64,000 bases of DNA from Micromonospora sp. R77. GTDB lineage: Bacteria; Actinomycetota; Actinomycetes; Mycobacteriales; Micromonosporaceae. The position numbers and the translations under genes were made by a program. Below the pieces are notes generated by a model. The model searched no databases. It was not told the DNA's origin and saw only the letters and a list, made by a program, of their open reading frames with translations. The stretch covers positions 2,604,001 through 2,668,000 of the forward strand of contig NZ_JALDST010000001.1 in assembly GCF_022747945.1 (NCBI RefSeq). Reading direction: 5' to 3'. Positions 26,493 to 33,467 of the stretch are shown one piece after another. How positions within the stretch are numbered: the stretch's first letter is position 1; each line of letters starts with the position of its first letter.

Positions 26493-27192
26493 GCCGTCCC
26501 GCCCCACCGTCGCCGACTTCCACCGGGTGAACCGGGGCGGCGGCCTGTTCAGCGAGTCGGTCAGCCAGTGGCTGGGCGCGGTCTTCGCGCTGGGCGCCCA
26601 GCGGCTCGGCCTGCGCCCGACCGCGCTGACCATCGCCAACCTGCTGCTCGGCCTGGCCGCCTCGGTGACCGTGGTGGCGCTCGCCGGCCGGGTCGCCGCC
26701 GGGTCCGTCCCGGCCTGGGTGGTCGGGCTGGTCGCGCTGCTGGGCTGGCAGATCGCGTACGCCCTGGACTGCGCCGACGGCCAGCTCGCGCGGGTTACCG
26801 GTCAGGGCAGCGCGGCCGGTGCCCGCGTCGACGTGCTCTGCGACGTGGCCGCCCAGATCGCCCTGGTCACCGCCCTCGGGGCGACCGCCGTGGCGCAGCG
26901 CCCGACGACGCCGACCTGGCTGGTGGCGGTCTTCGCCGGCACCTGGATGGTCAACCTGGTGACCTCGGTGATGCAGGCGGGCCCGAACGCGGCCAGCATG
27001 GTCACCTCGACGTCCCTGCCCGTACGCGTGCTGAAGCTGGTCCGCGACTACGGCGCGGTGATCTTCCTGGCCGGCCTGGTGCTGACCTTCGCGCCAGCCC
27101 TGACGGTCTGGGTGATCGTGGCGTTCACCGTCGTCAACGGCGGCTTCCTGCTGGCGAGCATCGCCTTCTCCGCCCGCGCCTCCCTGCGCTGA
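26470..27192 (+). CDS. CDP-alcohol phosphatidyltransferase family protein
   Basis: A 240-aa membrane protein with about six helices and the complete CDP-OH-P signature LDCADGQLAR....GARVDVLCD (about 97-124), with all three catalytic Asp positions kept. The family moves a phospho-alcohol from CDP-activated donors to a second alcohol, in phospholipid, phosphatidylinositol and di-inositol-phosphate synthesis. The GTG at 26470 overlaps the dehydrogenase gene by 23 bp, so the three genes are translationally coupled. The expected donor is the CDP-polyol made by the first two genes. Acceptor unknown. Confidence 0.83.
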   Translation: MHSATLAEPSRPTVADFHRVNRGGGLFSESVSQWLGAVFALGAQRLGLRPTALTIANLLLGLAASVTVVALAGRVAAGSVPAWVVGLVALLGWQIAYALDCADGQLARVTGQGSAAGARVDVLCDVAAQIALVTALGATAVAQRPTTPTWLVAVFAGTWMVNLVTSVMQAGPNAASMVTSTSLPVRVLKLVRDYGAVIFLAGLVLTFAPALTVWVIVAFTVVNGGFLLASIAFSARASLR

Positions 27193-27210
27193 ACCCCGTC
27201 CGGCTGCGGC

Positions 27211-27272
27211 CGCAAATTCAGAGAAAGAGTGCCTATAAGGCGCCGAAAAGACACTTTTTCCGTGAATTTGCG
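27211..27272. terminator. AT-rich long inverted repeat (bidirectional terminator)
   Basis: The arms 27211-27231 and 27252-27272 pair over 21 positions with two mismatches and one G-U. A 20-nt loop contains GGCGCC. A/T-rich tracts in both arms make it stand out from its surroundings. It lies between the convergent CDP-alcohol transferase and GT4 genes. Confidence 0.75.
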
Positions 27273-27307
27273 CGCCGTTGGGCGGCGGGGGCGGCGGGTC
27301 GCCTGGG

Positions 27308-28606
27308 TCAGGCGGGGTGTGGGGGGTGGGGTACGCCGGCGTAGATGTCGAGGAGCTGCCTGGTGACCACTTCGGGGTGGAAGGTGCGCTCGTAGCGGGC
27401 GCGGGCGGCGGGCGCCAGCGCGGCGGCACCGGCCCGGGCCACCGGCAGCGCGGCGGCCAGCGCGGCCGGCTCCGGGGCGACCACCCAGCCGGCCTCGCCC
27501 GACTCGATCCCGGCCGGCAGCGGGGCCGGCACGGCAGCCGACGAGAGGGCCGGCCCGGCAGCGGAACCCGCGACGGCCGAGTGGGCGCCGGCCGGTCCGG
27601 TGCCGGCGGGCTCCCGGGGGGCGTCCGCGCCGACCAGATAGGGGATGCCGCCGAGCGCGGTGCCCAACACCGGCCGGCCGCTCGCCAACGCCTCGATGAT
27701 CACGGTCGGCAGGACGTCGTGCCAGGTGGAGGTCGCCAGGACCACCGCGCTGGCGTCCAGCGCGGCGCGCACCCCGGCGCGGTCGAGCGGACCCAGGAAC
27801 GTCACGTCGGCCCGCTCGGCGGCGGCCGCCTCGACCAGTGGGCGCAACTCGCCGTCGCCGGCGATCCGCAGCGGCCCCAGCGCGCCGTCCGGGTGCCGTC
27901 GCCACGCCTCCAGCAGCAGGTCGAGGCCCTTCTCCGGCGAGAGCCGGCCGAGGAAGAGGAAGCCCTCGCCGAGCGGCGCGGGCGGGCCCGGGTCGGGAAT
28001 CGCGTTCGGCTTCACCACGATCCGCTCCGCCGGGATGCCGTAGTCCCGCAGGTGGTCGGCGACGGCGGTGGTGAGCGCGATGAACCGGTCGACGGACTTC
28101 CAGGTGGGCCGGTGCACCGCGAGCGTGGTGGCCATCAGTGCGCTCTGGGCCCGGGAACCCCGGTAGCAGCGGTGCACGATCGCCGGCACGCCCAGCGCCC
28201 GCCCCCGGCAGTCCTGGCAGATCACGCCGTCCCGGAAGTAGAGCCCGGAGGAGCAGACCTGCCGGTAGTTGTGCACCGTCTGCACCACCGGCACGCCGTG
28301 CCGGTGCGCCGTCCGCACCACCCAGGGCGAGAGCAGCGGGTACGGGTTGTGCAGGTGCAGCACGTCCGGCCGGTGCGCGGTGAGCAGGCGGTCCAGGTCG
28401 TGCTGGGCCTTCGGCGCCCAGATCGGCGAGATCGGCAGCAGCGCCTTCGCCGTCCGCGACATCGACGGGATCTCGTCGGAGCTCCGCAGGAACGGCAGCA
28501 CCTCCACGCCGGCCGCGGTCAGCTGGTCGATCTCGGCGTCGACGATGGTGTTCTCGCCGGACGGCTGAGCTTCCCGGTACCGGTTGTGTGCCACCACGAT
28601 TCTCAC
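27308..28606 (-). CDS. Family 4 glycosyltransferase
   Basis: A 432-aa GT-B enzyme. The N-terminal domain has a NRYREAQPSGENT acceptor loop and HLHNPYPLLSP. Four cysteines (VCSSG, ICQDC, HRC) lie around residues 115-150. The C-terminal nucleotide-sugar domain contains FLGRLSPEKGLDLLLEAW and the E-x7-E region VIIEALASGRPVLGT. A Gly/Ala/Pro-rich insertion (about 325-370) interrupts the end of the domain. It probably adds a sugar to the exopolysaccharide or a cell-wall glycan. Leaderless GTG start with TAGCCT 8 nt upstream, back to back with the fpg-like gene. Confidence 0.87.
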   Translation of the reverse strand: MRIVVAHNRYREAQPSGENTIVDAEIDQLTAAGVEVLPFLRSSDEIPSMSRTAKALLPISPIWAPKAQHDLDRLLTAHRPDVLHLHNPYPLLSPWVVRTAHRHGVPVVQTVHNYRQVCSSGLYFRDGVICQDCRGRALGVPAIVHRCYRGSRAQSALMATTLAVHRPTWKSVDRFIALTTAVADHLRDYGIPAERIVVKPNAIPDPGPPAPLGEGFLFLGRLSPEKGLDLLLEAWRRHPDGALGPLRIAGDGELRPLVEAAAAERADVTFLGPLDRAGVRAALDASAVVLATSTWHDVLPTVIIEALASGRPVLGTALGGIPYLVGADAPREPAGTGPAGAHSAVAGSAAGPALSSAAVPAPLPAGIESGEAGWVVAPEPAALAAALPVARAGAAALAPAARARYERTFHPEVVTRQLLDIYAGVPHPPHPA

Positions 28607-28614
28607 GGGAAAGA

Positions 28615-28624
28615 AGGCTACCGT
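28615..28624. promoter_or_regulatory. Overlapping divergent -10 elements
   Basis: Minus-strand TAGCCT (28615-28620) serves the GT4 gene and plus-strand TACCGT (28619-28624) serves the fpg-like gene. The two hexamers share two base pairs within a 24-bp gap, so RNA polymerase cannot occupy both at once. Confidence 0.5.
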
Positions 28625-28630
28625 TGGGTG

Positions 28631-29491
28631 ATGCCTGAGCTACCGGAGGTGGAAGCGCTCGCCGGCTATCTGCGGGAGCGCGCGGTGGGGCGGCGGGTCG
28701 ACCGGATCGAGGTCGCCGCGATCAGCGCCCTGAAGACGTACGACCCGGCGCCGAGCGCGGTCGCGGGCCGGCCGGTGGTCGGCGCCGGCCGGCACGGCAA
28801 GTTCCTCGACGTGGTCTTCGACGGCGGCCTGCACCTGGTGGTCCACCTGGCCCGGGCGGGCTGGCTGCACTACCGGGAGGCGTTCCCGTCCGCCGCGCCG
28901 CTGCGCCCCGGCAAGGGCCCGATCGCCCTGCGGGTACGCCTCGACGACGGCTCCGGGTTCGACCTGACCGAGGCCGGCACCCAGAAGAAGCTGGCCGCCT
29001 ACCTGGTGACCGATCCGGCCCAGGTGCCGGGCGTGGCGAAGCTCGGTCCGGACGCGCTCGGCGCCGACCTGGCCACCTTCGCCGAGCGGCTGCGCAGCCG
29101 GCGGGGCCAGGTCAAGGGAGTCCTGACCGACCAGGCGGTGCTGGCCGGGATCGGCAACGCGTATTCGGACGAGATCCTGCACGCGGCGAAGCTCTCCCCG
29201 TTCGCGATCACCGACCGGCTCACCGACGACCAGCTCGCCACCCTGCACGCGGCGACCCGCGCGGTGCTCGGCGACGCGGTACGCCGCTCGGCCGGGCAGC
29301 GGGCCGCCGAGCTGAAGGGGGAGAAGCGGTCCGGGCTGAAGGTGCACGCCCGCACCGGCCTGCCGTGTCCGGTCTGCGGCGACTCGGTGCGCGAGGTCTC
29401 CTTCGCCGATTCCAGCCTCCAGTACTGCCCCACCTGCCAGACCGGCGGGAAGCCGCTCGCTGACCGTCGGTTGTCCCGACTCGTACGGTGA
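28631..29491 (+). CDS. Fpg/Nei family DNA glycosylase-lyase
   Basis: A 286-aa base-excision repair enzyme with N-terminal MPELPEVEAL (Pro2 nucleophile, Glu3), a conserved central lysine region (GRHGKFLDV), the helix-two-turn-helix ending GIGNAYSDEILHAAKLSP (about 174-191) and a complete zinc finger (CPVC...CPTC, about 242-268). It removes oxidised bases and nicks the DNA. The ATG is preceded by TACCGT and six nucleotides (leaderless). No functional link with its neighbours is apparent. Confidence 0.92.
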   Translation: MPELPEVEALAGYLRERAVGRRVDRIEVAAISALKTYDPAPSAVAGRPVVGAGRHGKFLDVVFDGGLHLVVHLARAGWLHYREAFPSAAPLRPGKGPIALRVRLDDGSGFDLTEAGTQKKLAAYLVTDPAQVPGVAKLGPDALGADLATFAERLRSRRGQVKGVLTDQAVLAGIGNAYSDEILHAAKLSPFAITDRLTDDQLATLHAATRAVLGDAVRRSAGQRAAELKGEKRSGLKVHARTGLPCPVCGDSVREVSFADSSLQYCPTCQTGGKPLADRRLSRLVR

Positions 29492-29768
29492 GTAACAACA
29501 CGATCTGGTTACGGAGAGGAATCGGCCCCCGATCGCCGAAGCTCCCGGTCCACGCCTCTACCGGGGCCGCCATCCATCGGTATAGTGGCTCGGTCCCCGG
29601 CTTCACAACCGATCCGGAGCCGGCCAGATCCCCACAGGTGACGACGCGCGGTGGTGTCCCCCGGGACAACGCCCGGTTCGGAACCCGCGTGGGAGACTGG
29701 GACGGTGGGCGACCCGGGCCCTCACTGCGAGTGAGTGGCGCGAGTCATGCGGGAGGACATGGGTTGAG
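29492..29768. other. Promoter region of the priming transferase gene
   Basis: 277 bp without a credible gene. A TATAGT -10-like hexamer at 29581-29586 has no clear -35. If used, the transcript would carry a ~180-nt leader. GGAGG lies about 14 nt before the GTG start. Confidence 0.4.
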
Positions 29769-31331
29769 GTGACGACAAGCCTCCAGCGCCCGGTAACCAA
29801 CACAGGCCGGAGCAAGAGCGTGCGGCACGTCGACAGCTTCGAGATCCAGCCGCCGACTCCGCCGTCGCACAACGGCGTACCCCGGTCGGCGTGGGCCCGC
29901 GCCCGTCGGCGGGTGTCGCGCTGGCACCGTCCCTACATCCTGCTGCTGCTGGTGCTGGACTTCGGTGCGGCGGCCCTGGCCAGCTGGGCCGCGGTCCAGA
30001 CCTTCGACCAGGCCGCCTCGGGCTTCTCCGGCACCAAGGAGGACCCGACCTGGTTCCACACCGTCTCCTTCCTGCTGCTGCCGCTCGGCTGGTTGATCAT
30101 CCTGTGGGGCAACCGGGCGTACGACCGGCGCTATCTGGGCCTCGGTCCGGACGAGTTCAAGCGGGTCGTCCGGGGTGGGGTGGCGGTCGCCGCGACCGTC
30201 TCCTTCATCGCCTTCGCCACCAAGACCGAGCTGTCCCGGTGGACCGTCGGCTTCGCGCTGCTCGGGGCGCTGCTGCTCATCCTCTTCGGGCGCTTCATGG
30301 CCCGCTTCCTGCTGCACCTGCTGCGCCGCAGGGTGGGCCAGGCCGGACACCGGATGGTGCTGGTGGGCACCCTGCCGGAGTGCCTGGAGGTCTACACCGC
30401 GGTCACCCGCAACACCGGCGCCGGCCTCCTCCCGGTGGCCATCCACCTCACTGACGGTTACGCCGCCGCCCGGGGCATCGAGACGCCGGTGCCGGTCCAC
30501 GCCGGCCGGGACGTGCTGGCCCTGGTCCGGGAGGTCGGCGGGGACACCATCGCGGTCTGCGGCTCGGCCAGCGCCGAGCCGGGCGAGCTGCGCCGGCTCG
30601 CCTGGCAGCTGGAGGGCTCCGGCGTCGACCTGGTGGTCGCCCCGCAGCTCACCGACATCGCCGGCCCCCGGGTGCACATCCGCCCCATCGAGGGCCTGCC
30701 GCTGCTGTACGTCGAGGAGCCGACCCTGTCGGGGCCGGCGCTCCTGGTCAAGAACCTGATGGACCGGGTCGCCGCCGGGCTGGGCCTGCTGCTGCTCGCT
30801 CCGCTCTTCCTCGCCATCGCCATCGCCATCCGGATCTCCGACCCCGGACCGGTCTTCTTCCGCCAGCCCCGGGTCGGCCACGAGGGGCGGACCTTCCGGG
30901 TCTGGAAGTTCCGCACCATGTACGTGGACGCCGAGGAGCGGCTGGCCGGGCTGGTCGACCAGAACGAGACCGACGGCATGCTGTTCAAGATGAAGGAGGA
31001 TCCCCGGGTCTTCCCGGTGGGCCGCTTCCTGCGCGCCTCATCGCTGGACGAGCTGCCCCAGCTGATCAACGTGCTGTGGGGCGAGATGTCCCTGGTCGGC
31101 CCGCGTCCGCTCCCCGCCGACGACGGCGACTTCCTGGGCGACGTACGCCGCCGGCTGCTGGTGCGGCCGGGCATGACCGGGCTGTGGCAGGTGTCCGGCC
31201 GGTCCGACCTGTCCTGGGACGAGGCGGTCCGGCTGGACCTCTACTACGTCGACAACTGGTCGCTGGCGTACGACCTGAGCATCCTGTGGCGCACCGTGGG
31301 CGTGGTGCTGGCCCGCAAGGGCGCGTACTAG
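29769..31331 (+). CDS. Polyprenyl glycosylphosphotransferase (priming enzyme of exopolysaccharide synthesis)
   Basis: A 520-aa WbaP/ExoY-type enzyme: four N-terminal helices (about 58-190), a CoA-binding-like domain (about 195-310), a fifth hydrophobic segment and the catalytic PGT domain from KNLMDRVAAG (about 325) to the end. Typical motifs are DPGPVFFRQPRVGHEGR, KFRTM, DELPQLINVL.GEMSLVGPRP and RPGMTGLWQVSGRS. It transfers a sugar-1-phosphate from UDP-sugar to undecaprenyl phosphate and starts repeat-unit assembly. It is separated from the main polymer genes by ~10 kb but is the only priming enzyme visible. GTG start. Confidence 0.9.
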   Translation: MTTSLQRPVTNTGRSKSVRHVDSFEIQPPTPPSHNGVPRSAWARARRRVSRWHRPYILLLLVLDFGAAALASWAAVQTFDQAASGFSGTKEDPTWFHTVSFLLLPLGWLIILWGNRAYDRRYLGLGPDEFKRVVRGGVAVAATVSFIAFATKTELSRWTVGFALLGALLLILFGRFMARFLLHLLRRRVGQAGHRMVLVGTLPECLEVYTAVTRNTGAGLLPVAIHLTDGYAAARGIETPVPVHAGRDVLALVREVGGDTIAVCGSASAEPGELRRLAWQLEGSGVDLVVAPQLTDIAGPRVHIRPIEGLPLLYVEEPTLSGPALLVKNLMDRVAAGLGLLLLAPLFLAIAIAIRISDPGPVFFRQPRVGHEGRTFRVWKFRTMYVDAEERLAGLVDQNETDGMLFKMKEDPRVFPVGRFLRASSLDELPQLINVLWGEMSLVGPRPLPADDGDFLGDVRRRLLVRPGMTGLWQVSGRSDLSWDEAVRLDLYYVDNWSLAYDLSILWRTVGVVLARKGAY

Positions 31332-31364
31332 CGCGGACGGTCGTCCACCGGTCAGGATCGCTGC

Positions 31365-32587
31365 GTGGGTGGCAACCTCTCCGCCGTCGTCGGCGTCGTC
31401 TCGCTGGTCACCGCGCTGGCCGCGGCGCTCTGGGCGGTGGTCCGGCTGCGCGCCCGACGGGGCATCGCCACGGCCACCCAGCGGGCCACGTACGAGGTGC
31501 TGCACACCGCCGGCCTGGCCGCCGAGCCGCTGCGGGCGGGACTCAGCGGCGCGGGCGCGGCGAAGGCCGTACGTCATCTGCGGGCGCTGGTGGGCGCGGC
31601 CGGGCTGGCGCTGACGGACCGGGAGGCGCTGCTCGCCCTGGACGGGCGGGGGCGCACCACGGTGACCAGCTGCTCGCGGCGGCCCGGCGGGCGGCCACGG
31701 CCGGCCGGTCGACGGTGCTGCGCGAGTCGGAGTTGCGGTGCGACCTGGTGGACTGCCCGGTACGCGGCGCGGTGGTGGCCCCGCTGAGCGCCGACGGCCG
31801 GGTGGTCGGCGCGCTGGTGGCGATCGCCGACGGGCCACCGGCCCCGGGCCTGGTGCAGGCCACCCTGGAGACCGCGCACTGGGCCGGTGACCAGCTCGCC
31901 CTGGCCGAGCTGGACTCGTCCCGGGAGCGCCTGGCCCGGGCCGAGGTACGCGCCCTGCGCGCCCAGATCAGCCCGCACTTCATCTACAACGCGCTGACCG
32001 CGATCGGCTCCTTCGTCCGCACCGACCCGGACCGGGCCCGCGAGCTGATCCTGGAGTTCGCCGAGTTCACCCGCTACTCGTTCCGCTCGCACGGCGAGTT
32101 CACCACGCTCGCCGAGGAGCTGCGCTCGATCGACCGCTACCTGACCATCGAGCGGGCCCGGTTCGGCGACCGGCTCCAGGTGCGGTTGCAGATCGCGCCG
32201 GAGGTGCTGCCGGTGACCCTGCCCTTCCTCTGCCTCCAGCCGCTGGTGGAGAACGCCGTCCGGCACGGGTTGTCCCGCAAGCCGGGCACCGGCATGGTGA
32301 GCATCGAGGCCCGGGACGCGGGCGCGGAGTGCCACATCACGGTGGAGGACGACGGAGTGGGCATGGATCCGACCACGCTGACCGCCGGGATCGCCGAGCT
32401 GACCCGGGCCGGCAGCGATCCGACCGAGGACCCGGGGCAGCACGTGGGCCTCTCCAACGTCGACGAGCGGCTGCGGTCGGTCTTCGGGGACCGGTTCGGC
32501 CTGGTCGTCGAGACGGGCCTCGGCTCGGGTACGCGGGTGAGCATGCGGGTGCCGAAGTTCCACCCCGGCGTACGGGCGGGTTCGTGA
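31365..32587 (+). pseudogene. LytS-like sensor histidine kinase, one-base frameshift
   Basis: Two frames encode one HisKA-5-type kinase of about 407 aa. The first frame runs from the GTG at 31365 (one N-terminal helix, then a GAF-like region) to about LALDGRG near 31645. The continuation HHGDQLLAAARRA is in another frame and runs to 32587. Restoring one G in the GGGGG run at 31647-31651 joins them. The kinase part is complete: AQISPHFIYNALTAIGSF (phospho-acceptor His), the N-box LQPLVENAVRHGL and G-boxes (DDGVGMD, GLSNVDERL). It is coupled by GTGA to the LytTR regulator. An assembly error is more likely than a real mutation. Confidence 0.78.
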
Positions 32588-33372
32588 GCGAGCCGCAGCG
32601 GGTCGGCGCGGTGGGCACGTCGGGATTCCTGCGGGTGCTGGCGGTGGACGACGAACCACCGGCGCTGGACGAGTTGGCGTACCACCTGCGGGCCGATCCG
32701 CGGGTGGCCCGGCTGCACACGGCCGGGGACGCGACCGAGGCGCTGCGGGTGCTCCGCGACGGTGACGTGGACGTGGTCTTCCTCGACATCCGGATGCCCG
32801 GTCTGGACGGGATGGAGCTGGCCCGGGTGCTGCGCCGGTTCGCCCGGCCGCCGGCGATCGTCTTCGTCACCGCGTACGACGACGGCGCGGTGGACGCGTT
32901 CGACCTGGGCGCGACGGACTACGTCCGCAAACCGGTCCGGGCGGAGCGGCTGGCCGAGTCGCTGCGCCGGGTGATCGGCGCCCGGGTGGTGCCGTCGCAT
33001 CCGGCCGCCCTGGCGCGGGCGGAGGAGGACCCGGCCATCCCGATCGAACTGGCCGGGACGACCCGGATGCTGCCCCGCTCGGCGGTGCGCTGGGTGGAGG
33101 CGCAGGGCGACTACGCACGGCTGCACACCGCGGAGGGCTCCCACCTGGTCCGGGTGTCGCTGGCCACGCTCGCGGAACGCTGGGCGGATGCCGGCTTCGT
33201 CCGGGTGCACCGGTCGTACCTGGTGCAGTTGAAGCTGATCGCCGAGCTGCGCCTGGTCAACTCCGGCTATGTGGTGGTGGTCGACTCGACGGAGCTGCCG
33301 GTCAGCCGCCGGCACACCCGGGAGCTGAAGGACAAGCTGGTCCGCGCGGCGAAGCAGGACTGGAGCCGCTGA
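32584..33372 (+). CDS. LytTR-family response regulator
   Basis: A 262-aa regulator: receiver domain (about 13-130; DDE near the N-terminus, phospho-acceptor in VFLDIRMPGLDG, conserved TAYDD and K in VRKPV) and a C-terminal LytTR DNA-binding domain (about 160-258; RWVEAQGDYARLHT, FVRVHRSYLV, LPVSRRHTRELK). It is the partner of the adjacent LytS-like kinase. Such pairs in other bacteria control cell-wall, transporter or carbon-uptake genes. The target here is not known. It ends before a strong terminator facing the large secreted protein. Confidence 0.92.
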   Translation: MSEPQRVGAVGTSGFLRVLAVDDEPPALDELAYHLRADPRVARLHTAGDATEALRVLRDGDVDVVFLDIRMPGLDGMELARVLRRFARPPAIVFVTAYDDGAVDAFDLGATDYVRKPVRAERLAESLRRVIGARVVPSHPAALARAEEDPAIPIELAGTTRMLPRSAVRWVEAQGDYARLHTAEGSHLVRVSLATLAERWADAGFVRVHRSYLVQLKLIAELRLVNSGYVVVVDSTELPVSRRHTRELKDKLVRAAKQDWSR

Positions 33373-33386
33373 GTCGGGGCCGGCCC

Positions 33387-33416
33387 CCGTGGGGCGGACG
33401 GGTGTCCGCCCCACGG
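33387..33416. terminator. Perfect 13-bp terminator hairpin
   Basis: The arms 33387-33399 and 33404-33416 pair perfectly around GGGT. It lies between the convergent LytTR gene and the gene for the large secreted protein. Confidence 0.85.
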
Positions 33417-33418
33417 AG

Positions 33419-33467
33419 GTGGTCAGGCGTACGCCTGCACCGGGTGGTCAGGCATACGCCTGCACCG
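33419..33467. repeat. 25-bp tandem duplication at the 3' end of a gene
   Basis: Units 33419-33443 and 33444-33467 differ at one base of the shared 24 and each contain a copy of the final codons (QAYA-stop, read on the minus strand) of the secreted protein gene. The inner copy carries the functional stop; the outer copy is untranslated. Confidence 0.8.
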
